Positions 1 through 13,831 are shown, counted from the first letter of the stretch. The stretch is DNA of 64,000 nucleotides from Bacillus thuringiensis (GCF_001182785.1 NZ_CP012099.1:4896501-4960500); one strand, 5' to 3'. Translations and numbers: made by a program. Notes: generated by a model not told the origin, from the sequence alone.

Positions 1-2
1 AA

Positions 3-869
3 TTGGGTAACTTATCTGACGTGAAAAGTGTGACACCAGCTATCCCTGGTCCTTCTGGAAAGATTTATATGATTTCCATCACACCAAAAACAGGACCTGA
101 CGATACAAAGACGAAGGATTTGGTAAATACGATTCGGGACAGATCAAACCAGACCGAGAAAAAAAATGGAATTGAACTAATGGTAACGGGCACAGCAGCG
201 ATGAATATTGATATTGTGCAAAAGCTGAGTGATGCCTTGCCAGTTTTCGCTGCTCTTATTGTGGGACTCGCATATGTACTCTTAGTTCTAGTGTTTAGAT
301 CTCTACTCATTCCATTAAAAGCAGTATTAGGGTTTCTACTGTCTCTTGGTGCTACGTTGGGAGCCGTGGTATTTTTCGTGCAGGATGGGCATTTCCAAAA
401 TTTATTTGGTTTCCCAGCTGCCAGTCCAATCTTAGCTTTCTTGCCTGTTATTCTGATTGGCATCCTGTTCGGACTTGCCATGGACTATGAGGTGTTTCTA
501 GTAAGCAAGATGCGGGAAGTATATACACATACAGGCGACCCGAAGAGAGCTATTTTAGAAGGAATGCGAGAGAGCGGTAAAGTCGTAGTCTCAGCAGGAT
601 TAATTATGATGTCTGTATTTATTGGATTCATGTTGGCACCTGATAGCATCATTAAATCCATAGGCATGGCTCTTACATTCGGTGTTTTCTTCGACGCATT
701 CATCGTGAGAATGACAATCGTACCTGCGGTCATGGCTCTCATGGGTAAGTCGGCCTGGTACTTGCCAAAATGGCTGGATAAAATTTTACCTAACATTGAT
801 GTTGAAGGCGAAAGCATTATACATCACATGGAAAACAAAAGTGAAAAGATATATAAACAGAACAGTTAA
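3..869 (+). CDS. MMPL family transporter, C-terminal part (5' end outside window)
   Basis: The reading frame is open from the first bases of the window, so only the last 288 residues of a larger RND/MMPL-type exporter are visible. Hydrophobic segments lie at about residues 78-102, 107-126, 140-168, 194-212 and 221-246, and the loop GLAMDYEVFLVSKM after the third segment is the typical MMPL family signature. The tail after the last membrane segment is short and charged. MMPL proteins move lipids, siderophores or drugs out of the cell using the proton gradient; the substrate cannot be read from this fragment. Family assignment is firm, the true start is unseen. Confidence 0.9.
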   Translation: MGNLSDVKSVTPAIPGPSGKIYMISITPKTGPDDTKTKDLVNTIRDRSNQTEKKNGIELMVTGTAAMNIDIVQKLSDALPVFAALIVGLAYVLLVLVFRSLLIPLKAVLGFLLSLGATLGAVVFFVQDGHFQNLFGFPAASPILAFLPVILIGILFGLAMDYEVFLVSKMREVYTHTGDPKRAILEGMRESGKVVVSAGLIMMSVFIGFMLAPDSIIKSIGMALTFGVFFDAFIVRMTIVPAVMALMGKSAWYLPKWLDKILPNIDVEGESIIHHMENKSEKIYKQNS

Positions 870-896
870 AGTTAATTCATAGTTATATTCATAAAA

Positions 897-930
897 AAAA
901 TCGCTTTCTTATAAAAGAGAAGTGGTTTTT
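897..930 (+). terminator. Possible terminator after MMPL gene
   Basis: An imperfect stem (ATCGCTTTCTT against AAGAGAAGTGGT, with G-T pairs) is followed by TTTTTAG, 28 bases after the stop codon. The stem has mismatches, so the call is tentative. Confidence 0.4.
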
Positions 931-1028
931 AGAGAAAGTATAGATTTCCTTCGCTGCTTATACAAATATAGGTAAAAACAATTTAAGAAGGTTTGTTTGC
1001 ATCATTGTAAAATATAAACATAAATGAA

Positions 1029-1068
1029 ACACGCATTTTGAAAAAACTTAATCAAAATGCGTGTTTTT
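1029..1068 (+). terminator. Rho-independent terminator
   Basis: A perfect 13-bp stem (ACACGCATTTTGA at 1029-1041 with its complement at 1052-1064) is followed by TTTTT. It is the strongest terminator downstream of the MMPL gene. Confidence 0.75.
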
Positions 1069-1231
1069 AGTATAAATCTAGTAATTTTATCAATGGGTAC
1101 AAATTGCCCTTTTAAATTGTAGAAATTCAATGAATATCATATACACGTAAGGTGGTCACTTCCCTGTCAAGTAGACAATAATAAAGATACGGTTTAAAAT
1201 CTTTTATTTTTGTATGCATAAGTTTGCCACA

Positions 1232-1277
1232 AACAAAAAGAACCATAACCTCGCCGACCTGGCAAAGTTATGGTTCA
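1232..1277 (-). terminator. Terminator of ssrA
   Basis: GAACCATAAC and GTTATGGTTC at 1240-1249 and 1267-1276 form a stem; on the minus strand it is followed by TTTTTG. It lies 36 bases downstream of the tmRNA 3' end. Confidence 0.8.
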
Positions 1278-1312
1278 TATCATACAAAATAAAAAAACCA
1301 CCAAATATGTAT

Positions 1313-1667
1313 TGGTGGAGACGGTGGGAGTCGAACCCACGTCCAAAAATATCGGCACTTAAGCTTCTACGAGTGTAGTCGATATATTAGCATTTCGCGA
1401 ACTCTTCGGCCTATCGACAGGCTTCCAAGTTGCTAGTCTGATTGTTCTCTTCCTTCGCCCTCAGACGGCGAACTCCGGCGTAGTCCACTTAGTTTGAGTC
1501 CCTTACCCTACCACATGGACGATGGAGGGAGGAACCTTTAGTGCAATTAAGCAGCTAAAGAAAGATTGTTTTGTTTGCCAATTATAGGCTTTGACGTTTT
1601 AACGAGGCCGATCCCCTCGACTCGCAACCTAAGCTCGAACTATCCCTGTCGAATCCGTAACGTCCCC
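1313..1667 (-). ncRNA. ssrA: transfer-messenger RNA (tmRNA)
   Basis: This 355-nt gene begins with GGGGACGTTACGGATTCGAC and ends with a tRNA-like 3' half (GTTCGACTCCCACC) and an encoded CCA, the hallmarks of one-piece tmRNA. The resume frame reads GKQNNLSLAA and then TAA, so with the alanine from charging the tag is AGKQNNLSLAA. tmRNA rescues ribosomes stalled on broken mRNAs and marks the product for proteases such as ClpXP. It sits just downstream of smpB, its essential protein partner, in the usual Bacillus arrangement. Confidence 0.97.
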
Positions 1668-1793
1668 ATGATAAAAATGGAGCATACGAAGAAAATATCG
1701 TGATAGCTACTAAGAGCTGTTTTTCAATGTGCAACAACCTTACATAAGTTATTATATCATACGCGCGCCGTTTTACAAATGTAAATATCTGTA

Positions 1794-2261
1794 TTACATC
1801 TTTTGGCGATCACGGAACACGCGTGCAATTTCACGTTTCGCTTCTTTCTCTTTTAAATCGTGACGTTTATCATATTGTTTCTTACCTTTTGCTAAACCAA
1901 GTGCCATTTTTGCAAATCCATTTTTCAAATAGATTCTAAGTGGAACTAATGCGTAACCTGTTTCTTTTGCAGCGCCCGCTAGCTTATCAATTTCTTTTTT
2001 ATGAAGAAGTAATTTTCTCGTACGAAGTGGATCATGGTTGAAACGATTCCCTTGTTCGTATGTATTAATGTGCATATTATGAACCCATACTTCACCATTA
2101 TGTATACGTGCAAACGCATCTTTCAAGTTCACGCGACCAGCGCGAATCGACTTAATTTCCGTTCCTTGAAGGACAAGCCCTGCTTCGTATGTTTCTTCGA
2201 TGAAATAATCATGAAACGCTTTTTTATTTTGTGCAATAACCTTACCTGTACCTTTTGGCAT
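1794..2261 (-). CDS. smpB: SsrA-binding protein SmpB
   Basis: The 155-residue product is full length for SmpB: an OB-fold core (residues about 8-130) and a basic C-terminal tail ([20 protein letters not shown]) that enters the mRNA channel of the stalled ribosome. It binds the tRNA-like part of tmRNA and is needed for trans-translation. The start ATG follows a good GGGAGGGACG-type Shine-Dalgarno sequence. The gene lies between rnr and ssrA, all on the minus strand, which fits their joint role in rescuing ribosomes and degrading defective mRNAs. Confidence 0.97.
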   Translation of the reverse strand: MPKGTGKVIAQNKKAFHDYFIEETYEAGLVLQGTEIKSIRAGRVNLKDAFARIHNGEVWVHNMHINTYEQGNRFNHDPLRTRKLLLHKKEIDKLAGAAKETGYALVPLRIYLKNGFAKMALGLAKGKKQYDKRHDLKEKEAKREIARVFRDRQKM

Positions 2262-2304
2262 ATAACGTCCCTCCTCTATTTTTACTATTGTAACAAATGT
2301 AGAT

Positions 2305-2426
2305 AAAAAGCGAAAGTGGATCGCTCAGAATCTTTGGACATTGGAACTCCCGACAGAGAAGCGCTTTTTGCTTCGTCCGAGGGAGTGAAATGGCCCATAG
2401 ATTCTAGCCACTGTAGCTAGATTCCA
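2305..2426. repeat. Dispersed intergenic repeat, copy 1
   Basis: Opens with AAAAGCGAAAGTGG and closes with ATTCTAGCCACTGTAGCTAG. The same head and tail occur in copy 2 next to it and in copy 3 after clpP. Ends AGTGGcT and AGCCACT are complementary, so a transcript could fold. Confidence 0.75.
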
Positions 2427-2550
2427 TTAAAAGCGAAAGTGGCTCGTTCAGAATGTGAGGTGGATGGAGCTTCTGACCTTGAGGCGCTCTTTGCCTCTGG
2501 GGAAGAAGCGAAGCCGCCAAACATTCTAGCCACTGTAGCTGGATTATACA
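2427..2550. repeat. Dispersed intergenic repeat, copy 2, plus a partial third head
   Basis: Tandem to copy 1. Shares GGATGGAGCTTCTGAC, GAAGAAGCGAAGCC and CATTCTAGCC with the copy at 28826-28949. A third head, AAAAGCGAAAGTGGCTCGCT, begins at 2551 and stops after about 30 bases. The smpB-rnr gap (2262-2632) contains nothing else besides the rnr terminator. Confidence 0.8.
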
Positions 2551-2593
2551 AAAAGCGAAAGTGGCTCGCTCTCAAGCCACCAATAAAAAAAGA

Positions 2594-2631
2594 AAAAGCC
2601 CCGCTTTTCATCAAAGCGAAGCCACTCTTTT
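2594..2631 (-). terminator. Terminator of rnr
   Basis: On the minus strand GGCTTCGCTTT pairs with AAAGCGGGGC (two G-U pairs) and runs into TTTTTC, directly after the rnr stop codon. Confidence 0.65.
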
Positions 2632-2632
2632 C

Positions 2633-5071
2633 TTACTTACGCTTTTTCTTTTTCTTCTTGAATCCTGGTACGTTTTCGAAAAATCCTTTTTTCTTCTTGC
2701 CGTTACCATCTTTTTTCCCTGGCTGACTACCGGACGTAGATGCTGTTGCTGATGCTGATCCTCTTCCTGTACTTTTACCTTTGCCACCACGGTCAAATTT
2801 TCTACCTGTGCCACGTTCTCCGCCGCGCTCATTACTGCGCTCGCTACGTCCACCGCGTTTCTTTCTGCCTGTTCTTGGCTGCTCGATAACGACTGGACGA
2901 TCTTTGAACTTACGGCGAGGTGTACCTTTCATGCCAACGATTTCAAAGTCGATTGCACGCTCGTCTTTATTTACGTTAATAACACGAATTGTAATTTCGT
3001 CACCGATGCGAAATACGTTTCCTGTACGCTCTCCGATCATAGCGAAATGCTGCTCGTCATAACGGTAGTAATCATCCGTTAAATAACTAACATGTACAAG
3101 ACCTTCAATTGTATTTGGAAGCTCTACGAATAAACCGAAGTTTGTTACAGAGCTAATCATACCGTCATACTCTTCACCGATCTTATCAACCATATACTCT
3201 GCTTTTTTCATTTCATCTGTTTCACGCTCTGCTTCAACAGCACGGCGTTCCATATTAGAAGAGTGCTCTGCAATCTCAGGTAATTTTTCACGCCATTTTG
3301 CTTGCGTTTCATTGTCGACTTTACCATTAATAATGTATTCACGAATTAATCTATGAACAATTGTATCTGGGTAACGACGAATTGGTGATGTGAAATGTGT
3401 GTAGAACTCAGTTGATAAGCCGAAATGTCCTAAGCTATCCGAATCGTAACGTGCTTGCTTCATAGAACGAAGCATAACCGTTGAAATAACTACTTCTTCA
3501 GGCTGTCCTTGAACCATTTCAAGAATTTGTTGCAGCGCACGAGGGTGCACTTCATTCGCACGTCCTTTTACCGCATATCCGAAGTTCGTTACAAACTCGA
3601 AGAAACGCTCAAGCTTATCTTCTTTCGGATCTTCATGGACACGGTACATAAACGGTACGTTCATCCAGTGGAAGTGCTCTGCTACTGTTTCATTCGCAAC
3701 AAGCATAAATTCTTCAATCAACTTCTCTGATACAGAGCGATCGCGCATGACAACATCAGTCGGTTTTCCTTCTTCATCCACTAATACTTTCGCTTCTTTA
3801 AAGTCAAAGTCAATTGCACCACGGCGCATACGTTTTTCACGTAGAATTTGTGCCAATTGCCCCATCTCTTTAAACATCGGTACTAATGGCTCATAACGCT
3901 TAATTAACTCTTCGTCCTCATCTTCTAAAATGCTTCTTACGTCAGCATACGTCATACGCTCTGTCGTTTTAATCACACTTTGGAAAATCTCGTGTTTAAC
4001 AACATCACCTAAGTTGTTGATTTCCATTTCACAAGATAATGTCAGACGGTCTACTTTCGGATTTAATGAACAAATACCGTTAGATAGACGATGTGGAATC
4101 ATTGGAATTACACGGTCAACAAGATACACACTTGTCGCTCTTTCCGCTGCTTCTACATCAATTGGAGAACCTTCTTGAACGTAATGACTTACATCCGCAA
4201 TGTGAACGCCTAGCTTGTAATTGCCGTTCTCAAGCTTCGTTACTGTAACAGCGTCATCTAAATCTTTCGCATCTGCACCATCAATCGTTACGATCATTTG
4301 ATCACGTAAATCACGGCGATCTTTTAAATCTTCTTCTGAAATCGTTTCTGGTACACTGTTTGCATGCTCCATCACTTCTTCAGGGAATGCTAAAGGTAAA
4401 TGATGTTTATGAATGACAGATAAAATATCTACTCCTGGATCATTTTTATGACCTAGAATTTGAATAACTTCACCTTCTGCACTTAAACGGTTTTCTGGGT
4501 AGCTCGTAATTTTCACAACTACCTTATGACCTTCTACAGCACCCATTGATGCACTTTTCAAGATAAAGATATCACTCGTCCAGCGCTTATTGTCAGGTAT
4601 AACGAACCCAAAGTTTTTCGATTCTGTATATGTACCAACTAGTTCTTTCGTTCCACGCTCTAAAATGCGTACAATTGAACCTTCTTGACGTGAACCGCTT
4701 GATTGAGAACTAAGGCGTGCTAATACTGTATCGCCATGAAGTGCACCGTTTAATTCTGTAGGTGGGATGAAAAGATCATCGTCTCCCGTTTTCTTCTCGT
4801 CTGGTACAACGAATGCAAAACCACGTGCATGTCCAATTAACTTACCTCGTACTAAATTCATCTTTTCAGGAAGACCATAACGGTTGCTACGTGTACGAAT
4901 AACAAGTCCCTTCTCTTCCATCATTACAAGTGCCTTTACAAAATCTTTAAAGCCCTCAGAACCTTCAATTCCAAATGCCTCTTCTAACTCTTGTATCGTT
5001 AGCGGTTTATACGCTTCTTCTCTCATAAATAATAACAACTTATCAATATGTTCTTGTATGATTTCTTCCAA
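2633..5071 (-). CDS. rnr: Ribonuclease R
   Basis: An 812-residue 3'-to-5' exoribonuclease of the RNB family. In order it shows an N-terminal winged helix (about 1-65), two cold-shock-like domains (about 75-215), the catalytic RNB domain with the acidic metal site [12 protein letters not shown] at 264-275, an S1 RNA-binding domain (about 640-720) and a long lysine/arginine/glycine-rich tail from about 740. RNase R degrades structured RNA and, in other bacteria, non-stop mRNAs released by tmRNA, in line with its place beside smpB and ssrA. The low-complexity basic tail is typical of Bacillus orthologs and may aid RNA or ribosome contact (inference). Confidence 0.95.
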   Translation of the reverse strand: MEEIIQEHIDKLLLFMREEAYKPLTIQELEEAFGIEGSEGFKDFVKALVMMEEKGLVIRTRSNRYGLPEKMNLVRGKLIGHARGFAFVVPDEKKTGDDDLFIPPTELNGALHGDTVLARLSSQSSGSRQEGSIVRILERGTKELVGTYTESKNFGFVIPDNKRWTSDIFILKSASMGAVEGHKVVVKITSYPENRLSAEGEVIQILGHKNDPGVDILSVIHKHHLPLAFPEEVMEHANSVPETISEEDLKDRRDLRDQMIVTIDGADAKDLDDAVTVTKLENGNYKLGVHIADVSHYVQEGSPIDVEAAERATSVYLVDRVIPMIPHRLSNGICSLNPKVDRLTLSCEMEINNLGDVVKHEIFQSVIKTTERMTYADVRSILEDEDEELIKRYEPLVPMFKEMGQLAQILREKRMRRGAIDFDFKEAKVLVDEEGKPTDVVMRDRSVSEKLIEEFMLVANETVAEHFHWMNVPFMYRVHEDPKEDKLERFFEFVTNFGYAVKGRANEVHPRALQQILEMVQGQPEEVVISTVMLRSMKQARYDSDSLGHFGLSTEFYTHFTSPIRRYPDTIVHRLIREYIINGKVDNETQAKWREKLPEIAEHSSNMERRAVEAERETDEMKKAEYMVDKIGEEYDGMISSVTNFGLFVELPNTIEGLVHVSYLTDDYYRYDEQHFAMIGERTGNVFRIGDEITIRVINVNKDERAIDFEIVGMKGTPRRKFKDRPVVIEQPRTGRKKRGGRSERSNERGGERGTGRKFDRGGKGKSTGRGSASATASTSGSQPGKKDGNGKKKKGFFENVPGFKKKKKKRK

Positions 5072-5130
5072 GTAGAAATACCTCCTTTAAACCCTTATAT
5101 TATTTAGTGTATCCGAAAGATGGGGGATGT

Positions 5131-5286
5131 ATAAAGTGAAACTTTAATCAGTCGGGGTTTGTTCATCCCCCCACTGATTGTTAGTTGAACCAATCGGGCC
5201 TTTACGGGCAGTTGATTCCTACCTAACTTCTTTGCTTTCGCTGAATTTCAAGGTAGGAGGCCTACTGCCCGTTAGTGCGGGATAAA
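5131..5286. repeat. bcr1-type repeat element, full length
   Basis: 156 bp bounded by ATAAA at both ends, with internal inverted repeats (ATCAGTCGGGG and CCCCACTGAT; GGGCCTTTACGGGCAG and CTACTGCCC). Length and 5-bp TTTAT-type boundaries agree with what is known of bcr1 in the B. cereus group. It occupies most of the est-rnr gap; the remainder is upstream region of rnr. Confidence 0.8.
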
Positions 5287-5347
5287 GTGAAACTTTAATC
5301 ATCTCCCAATGATTTTTTTACAGCTTCCATAAAAAGTTCCTTATGAA

Positions 5348-5382
5348 AAAAAGAGGCAACTAGATCTTACCAATCTAGTTGC
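5348..5382 (-). terminator. Terminator of est, overlapping its stop codon
   Basis: GCAACTAGAT at 5356-5365 pairs with ATCTAGTTGC at 5373-5382; on the minus strand it is followed by CTCTTTTTTT. The stop codon of est sits inside the hairpin. Confidence 0.8.
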
Positions 5383-6110
5383 TCCAAGAAGTTATATACA
5401 TCCTCATGTAGCTCGTCACGTTGTTTATCAAGTGTAATGACATGCGTAGAGTCTTCATACCATTTAATGTCTTTTAACGTAGATTCTACACCGTTATAAA
5501 TAATGTTAGCACTATCTGTATTAATCATTTCGTCATGACGTGCTTGTACAACAAATGTTGGTGCATAAATCATATCCACATTGTTACGTACGTCAGCAAT
5601 TAATTGTTGTAATGCTTTTAATGTATTCATCGGTGTCTTTTGGAATTCCAACATTTCTTGTTCAATTTGTTCTGGTGATTTTTGCTCACGTTTTTTATAT
5701 TCGCGGGCATATGCCAATATACCTTGGTACATCGTTTCTTCGCTCTTAATATACATCGGTGCACACATTGGTACTACACCTAAAACCGGTACTGTATAAC
5801 CTAATTTCAAAGAAAATACGCCGCCAAGTGACAATCCAACAACAGCAATTTTCTCAAAACCTTTATCTTTTAAAAGCTGATATGCCTCCGTTACATCTTG
5901 CCACCAATCTGTAGGACCTGTATGAACAAGCTCTTCTGGTGGTACACCGTGCCCTTTATAAATTGGCGCATGACAAGTATAGCCTTTCTTTTCTAAGAAA
6001 CGCCCTAACATACGTACATCAGCTGAGTTCCCTGTGAATCCATGTAGTAATAAAACAGCGCGGTCTCCACCCTCAAATGTAAATGGTTTCGGAGATGCTA
6101 ATTTCATCAT
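5367..6110 (-). CDS. est: Carboxylesterase (Est30/YvaK type)
   Basis: A 247-residue alpha/beta hydrolase nearly identical in layout to Geobacillus Est30. The oxyanion-hole motif HGFTG lies at 23-27, the nucleophile motif GLSLGG has Ser94, and an acid (RHDEMIN region, about 193) and a histidine (THVITLD, about 223) complete the triad. It hydrolyses short to medium acyl esters in the cytoplasm; its physiological substrate is not known. Position between secG and rnr is the same as in Bacillus subtilis (yvaK). The start ATG follows GAGGAG. Confidence 0.92.
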   Translation of the reverse strand: MMKLASPKPFTFEGGDRAVLLLHGFTGNSADVRMLGRFLEKKGYTCHAPIYKGHGVPPEELVHTGPTDWWQDVTEAYQLLKDKGFEKIAVVGLSLGGVFSLKLGYTVPVLGVVPMCAPMYIKSEETMYQGILAYAREYKKREQKSPEQIEQEMLEFQKTPMNTLKALQQLIADVRNNVDMIYAPTFVVQARHDEMINTDSANIIYNGVESTLKDIKWYEDSTHVITLDKQRDELHEDVYNFLEQLDW

Positions 6111-6218
6111 GTACTTCTCCTCTTTCTCTTCTGTAATCTAGTCGTATTCTTTCTATATCTAGTGTACCATATTTGTATTTCTATAATCTAATTAGAAACA
6201 TCTTTCAAATGGCAAAAC

Positions 6219-6262
6219 AAAAAAGAAGAACCATTAGTACATCTTACTAACGCTTCTTCTTT
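6219..6262 (-). terminator. Terminator of secG
   Basis: AGAAGAACCATTAGTA (6224-6239) and TACTAACGCTTCTTCT (6245-6260) form a long stem with G-T pairs; on the minus strand it is followed by TTTTTTG. Confidence 0.8.
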
Positions 6263-6267
6263 CAATT

Positions 6268-6501
6268 CTATAAGTTTAAGTACGTAACAGCAATTGTTAA
6301 TACAAAGAACAATACAGCTAAAACAATTGTAATACGGTTTAATACTGCTTCAATTCCACGTGCTTTTTGCTTACCAAATAATTGCTCTGCACCGCCTGAA
6401 ATTGCACCTGAAAGGCCTGAGCTATTACTAGACTGCATAAGTACCATAACAATCATTAAAATCGATACAGTAATAAGTAAAACGGATAATAACGTATGCA
6501 C
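6268..6501 (-). CDS. secG: Protein translocase subunit SecG
   Basis: A 77-residue protein with two membrane helices (about 3-23 and 55-76) joined by a loop containing [16 protein letters not shown], the conserved SecG signature. SecG joins SecYE in the membrane and helps SecA-driven export. Length and order of helices are normal. Upstream AGGAGGTACG gives a good ribosome binding site. A terminator separates it from est, so est may also have its own promoter. Confidence 0.95.
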   Translation of the reverse strand: MHTLLSVLLITVSILMIVMVLMQSSNSSGLSGAISGGAEQLFGKQKARGIEAVLNRITIVLAVLFFVLTIAVTYLNL

Positions 6502-6555
6502 TTGGCGTACCTCCTACAAAGATTCAGTTATTGTAACTGTAGCATAAATCCTATA

Positions 6556-6590
6556 GAAAAGCGAGAGCTATAGAGTTGCCCTCGCTTTTC
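6556..6590 (-). terminator. Terminator of the cid/lrg-type pair
   Basis: GAAAAGCGAG (6556-6565) pairs with CTCGCTTTTC (6581-6590) and is followed on the minus strand by TATAGG. The U tract lies mainly within the stem. Confidence 0.6.
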
Positions 6591-6595
6591 TTCTA

Positions 6596-7288
6596 TTACA
6601 TAAACATCATTGCAAATAACGGTCCAAGTAAACATGTCAAAATTGCTGTTAATGTCATTGTTACCGATCCAATAACACCTTCATGTTCGTTATTTTTCAT
6701 TGCTCTCATAACACCCATAATATGAGAAGCACATCCAAATCCGATACCTTTACCAACTGAGTTTGTAACACGGCTCCATTTTAATAAGAGAGGTCCTGTA
6801 ATTGTTCCAGTAATACCTGCGATAACAACGAAAGCTGCTGTTAAGGAAGGTACACCACCAACTTGTTCAGAAACGCTCATCGCAACTGGCATTGTCACTG
6901 ATTTTGGTAAAGACGATAAGATTAAGCTTTTATCTGTTCCCATAAGTGAAGCAATGGCAAAATCACTAGCGATTGCAACTGTTGTACCTACTAATACCCC
7001 GCCAGCAATCGGTACAACATATTTTTGCAGAACATGACGTTGTTTATAAAGGGGAATTGCAAATGCTACAACACCGGGTCCAAGTAGCTTTGCAATCCAG
7101 CCACCACCACTTTCCATATAATGTTGATATGGTATATCAAGCACGATAAATAGGAAAGCCATTAATCCTGTTGCTACAAGCATTGGAATGGTGAATGGTG
7201 TTGGAAATAATTTATAGATTTTTTTAGATAATTGATATAATAGCACCGTAAAAAGAACCCAACCGATTCCGATTAATATTTGGCTCAT
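6596..7288 (-). CDS. LrgB/CidB family membrane protein
   Basis: A 230-residue polytopic protein with about seven hydrophobic segments and the family motifs LPKSVTMPVAM and GKGIGFGCASHIMGV near the C-terminus. LrgB/CidB proteins partner with LrgA/CidA in holin-like systems that influence murein hydrolase activity, autolysis and overflow-metabolite handling. The first codon overlaps the last codon of the cidA-like gene by four bases (ATGA), showing translational coupling. No regulator gene of the LytSR or CidR type is adjacent. Confidence 0.9.
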   Translation of the reverse strand: MSQILIGIGWVLFTVLLYQLSKKIYKLFPTPFTIPMLVATGLMAFLFIVLDIPYQHYMESGGGWIAKLLGPGVVAFAIPLYKQRHVLQKYVVPIAGGVLVGTTVAIASDFAIASLMGTDKSLILSSLPKSVTMPVAMSVSEQVGGVPSLTAAFVVIAGITGTITGPLLLKWSRVTNSVGKGIGFGCASHIMGVMRAMKNNEHEGVIGSVTMTLTAILTCLLGPLFAMMFM

Positions 7289-7653
7289 CGCGACTCTCTT
7301 TCCTTCCTATTCGCAAGATATTGTCCTGTATGTCCTGCGACAATAATAATTAAAAATGTACTCGCTACAACTGTAATGAAAAGAGAAATTCCTTTATTCA
7401 TAAAAAAAGCACCGTAATTCATTAGGCCAAGCGTTGGCGGAATTAATAAAAACGGCATAATAGCAACGAGTGTTTCTGCTCCTAAATCGAACCATTTCAC
7501 TGGAAGAACTTTTAGGCTAAGTAAAACAAGTAAGAGGAACATCCCAATCAAACTCCCTGGAATTGGAATATTTAACATTTCTTGCACCCAAGTTCCAACC
7601 ATATAAAACACGTAAAGAGCAGCAATTTGGACAAGAATCTTTGTAAATTTCAT
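7285..7653 (-). CDS. CidA/LrgA family holin-like protein
   Basis: About 122 residues with four membrane helices and the family motif IPIPGSLIGMFLLL at about 29-42. Homologs oligomerise like phage holins and act with the LrgB/CidB partner encoded immediately downstream. Three in-frame ATGs lie close together; the one at 7653 is chosen because GAGGG lies nine bases upstream, whereas the ATG at 7662 abuts the Shine-Dalgarno. The use of 7662 would add three residues. Promoter at 7698-7726. Confidence 0.88.
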   Translation of the reverse strand: MKFTKILVQIAALYVFYMVGTWVQEMLNIPIPGSLIGMFLLLVLLSLKVLPVKWFDLGAETLVAIMPFLLIPPTLGLMNYGAFFMNKGISLFITVVASTFLIIIVAGHTGQYLANRKERESR

Positions 7654-7697
7654 GTTCATCATCCCTCATGTTTATACGATCTTCTGTTAATATCTTT

Positions 7698-7726
7698 ATC
7701 ATAGTATAAATTGTAAAAAGCTGCAA
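7698..7726 (-). promoter_or_regulatory. Sigma-A promoter of the cid/lrg-type pair
   Basis: On the minus strand TTGCAG and TATGAT are separated by 17 bases, about 45 bases before the first start codon. Confidence 0.6.
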
Positions 7727-7735
7727 TTTATCCAC

Positions 7736-7764
7736 TTGACAGCAAAAACAGCCGATGTTATACG
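7736..7764 (+). promoter_or_regulatory. Possible sigma-A promoter toward nucleoside hydrolase
   Basis: TTGACA and TATACG with a 17-bp spacer on the plus strand. A transcript would carry a 5' leader of about 235 nt that includes the shortened bcr1 element. Confidence 0.5.
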
Positions 7765-7904
7765 CTTACAACCTTGATATGACTGCATTTCTAAATGAAA
7801 ATTACGTCAAAAACCTTGACCTAATATAAAAAGTTTTTATTTTCTGAATTTAAAGGACTGTTATTTCAATAAAATAATCTTTTTATCCATAAGCTTACAT
7901 ATAT

Positions 7905-7986
7905 ATAAAGTAAAACTTTAATCAATGAGGGTTTCCTCATCCCCATTGATTATTAGCCCTAACCAAGCGGGTTTGTACGGGATAAA
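7905..7986. repeat. Shortened bcr1-type repeat
   Basis: 82 bp bounded by ATAAA like the full copy at 5131-5286. It keeps the head (AAACTTTAATCA and a CATCCCCATTGAT half) and the tail (CGGGATAAA) but lacks the central part. It ends 20 bases before the start codon of the next gene, so the transcript would carry it. Together with the two promoters this accounts for the 343-bp gap 7663-8005. Confidence 0.7.
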
Positions 7987-8005
7987 CAAGATAGGTGGTG
8001 AACAT

Positions 8006-8956
8006 ATGCCCAAAAAAGTTCTTATTTTTTGTGATCCTGGGATTGATGATACGATGGCTCTCCTCTTAGCATTCTTTATCAATGAAATAGAAATCGTCGG
8101 TATCGTTGCTGATTACGGCAATGTTCCAAAAAAAATGGCCGTAGAAAATGCTTATTTTCTTACAAACGAAGTAAAAGGTAGAAATATCAAAATCTTTGGT
8201 GGATCAGAACGTCCAATTACTGGTGCTCCTCCTTCTTTTTTTACAGATGTACACGGGAAACAAGGGCTCGGGCCAATTATTCCAAAGATGAATGTAACTA
8301 ACGAAGAAATGGAGAATTTTTTTGAAGTTATTCCTCTTATTGAACAGTATAAAGATGAATTAATTATTGTGAGCTTAGGAAGACTTACCTCCCTAGCAAT
8401 TTTATTTATCGTATGTAAACAATTAATGGAGCAAGTTAAATCTTACTACGTAATGGGCGGTGCCTTTTTACATCCTGGTAATGTTACCCCTATTTCCGAA
8501 GCAAACTTTTATGGCGACCCTACTGCAGCTAATATAGTCCTTCAATCCGCAGCTAACATGTACATATACCCATTAAACGTCACCCAATATTCCATCATTA
8601 CACCAGAAATGGCCGAATACATTGAAGCAAAAGGAAAAGCTCCACTTGTCAAACCGTTATTCGATCATTATTACTACGGATATTATAAAGACGCCCTACC
8701 ACATTTAAAGGGTAGCCCCTTCCATGACACAATGCCAATACTTGCTTTACTTGATAACTCTATGTTTACCTATCACAGATCACCTATCGTTGTCATGACA
8801 GAATCTTATGCACAGGGGGCAAGCATTGGAGAATTTCGCTCTTTAGGAGAATCTAAACCATTTATTGATTGGCCGAGTCATCAAATAGCAATTGATTTTG
8901 ATTATAATCGCTTCTTCAAACATTTCATGTCACTTATGACGGGTGAACAATTTTAG
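8006..8956 (+). CDS. Nucleoside hydrolase family protein, atypical
   Basis: A 316-residue protein of the inosine/uridine-preferring nucleoside hydrolase fold. Visible family marks are CDPGIDD at 9-15, YVMGGAF, the FYGDPTAA stretch and FHDTMP, which matches the catalytic His-Asp of the family. The usual N-terminal DxDxxxDD motif is altered: Phe replaces the first Asp at residue 8. Activity on nucleosides is therefore likely but not certain. The start at ATG 8006 follows AGGTGG; an upstream extension of the frame to 7925 runs through the bcr1 remnant and lacks a ribosome binding site. The gene stands alone between convergent and divergent neighbours. Confidence 0.85.
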   Translation: MPKKVLIFCDPGIDDTMALLLAFFINEIEIVGIVADYGNVPKKMAVENAYFLTNEVKGRNIKIFGGSERPITGAPPSFFTDVHGKQGLGPIIPKMNVTNEEMENFFEVIPLIEQYKDELIIVSLGRLTSLAILFIVCKQLMEQVKSYYVMGGAFLHPGNVTPISEANFYGDPTAANIVLQSAANMYIYPLNVTQYSIITPEMAEYIEAKGKAPLVKPLFDHYYYGYYKDALPHLKGSPFHDTMPILALLDNSMFTYHRSPIVVMTESYAQGASIGEFRSLGESKPFIDWPSHQIAIDFDYNRFFKHFMSLMTGEQF

Positions 8957-8960
8957 CATA

Positions 8961-8990
8961 AAAAAACAGACCGTGATTTCTCACGGTCTG
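8961..8990 (-). terminator. Terminator of eno (possibly bidirectional)
   Basis: A perfect 10-bp stem CAGACCGTGA/TCACGGTCTG with a TTTC loop; on the minus strand TTTTTTTATG follows. On the plus strand the following bases (CCGTTATTTT) are weaker. Confidence 0.85.
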
Positions 8991-9006
8991 CCGTTATTTT
9001 CTACAA

Positions 9007-13831
<4,825 letters not shown>

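Larger units (their letters stand above)
870..1231. other. Intergenic region, no gene seen
   Basis: AT-rich spacer between the MMPL gene and the tmRNA terminator. It holds an imperfect hairpin near 897-928, a clear terminator at 1029-1068 and a stretch at 1153-1180 that looks like the end of an insertion sequence. No reading frame with a ribosome binding site is visible. Confidence 0.6.

Noticed and set aside
485..817. Minus-strand frames opposite the MMPL gene and similar antisense frames in eno, gapA, uvrA and secA regions
   Set aside because: They mirror codon bias of the real gene on the other strand and lack start signals.
2439..2726. Plus-strand frames through the repeat region and the rnr 3' end
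   Set aside because: They are translated from repeat DNA and the antisense of rnr; no start signal, low-complexity product.
7925..8005. N-terminal extension of the nucleoside hydrolase
   Set aside because: The extension is read from the bcr1 remnant, lacks a ribosome binding site and does not match the family.
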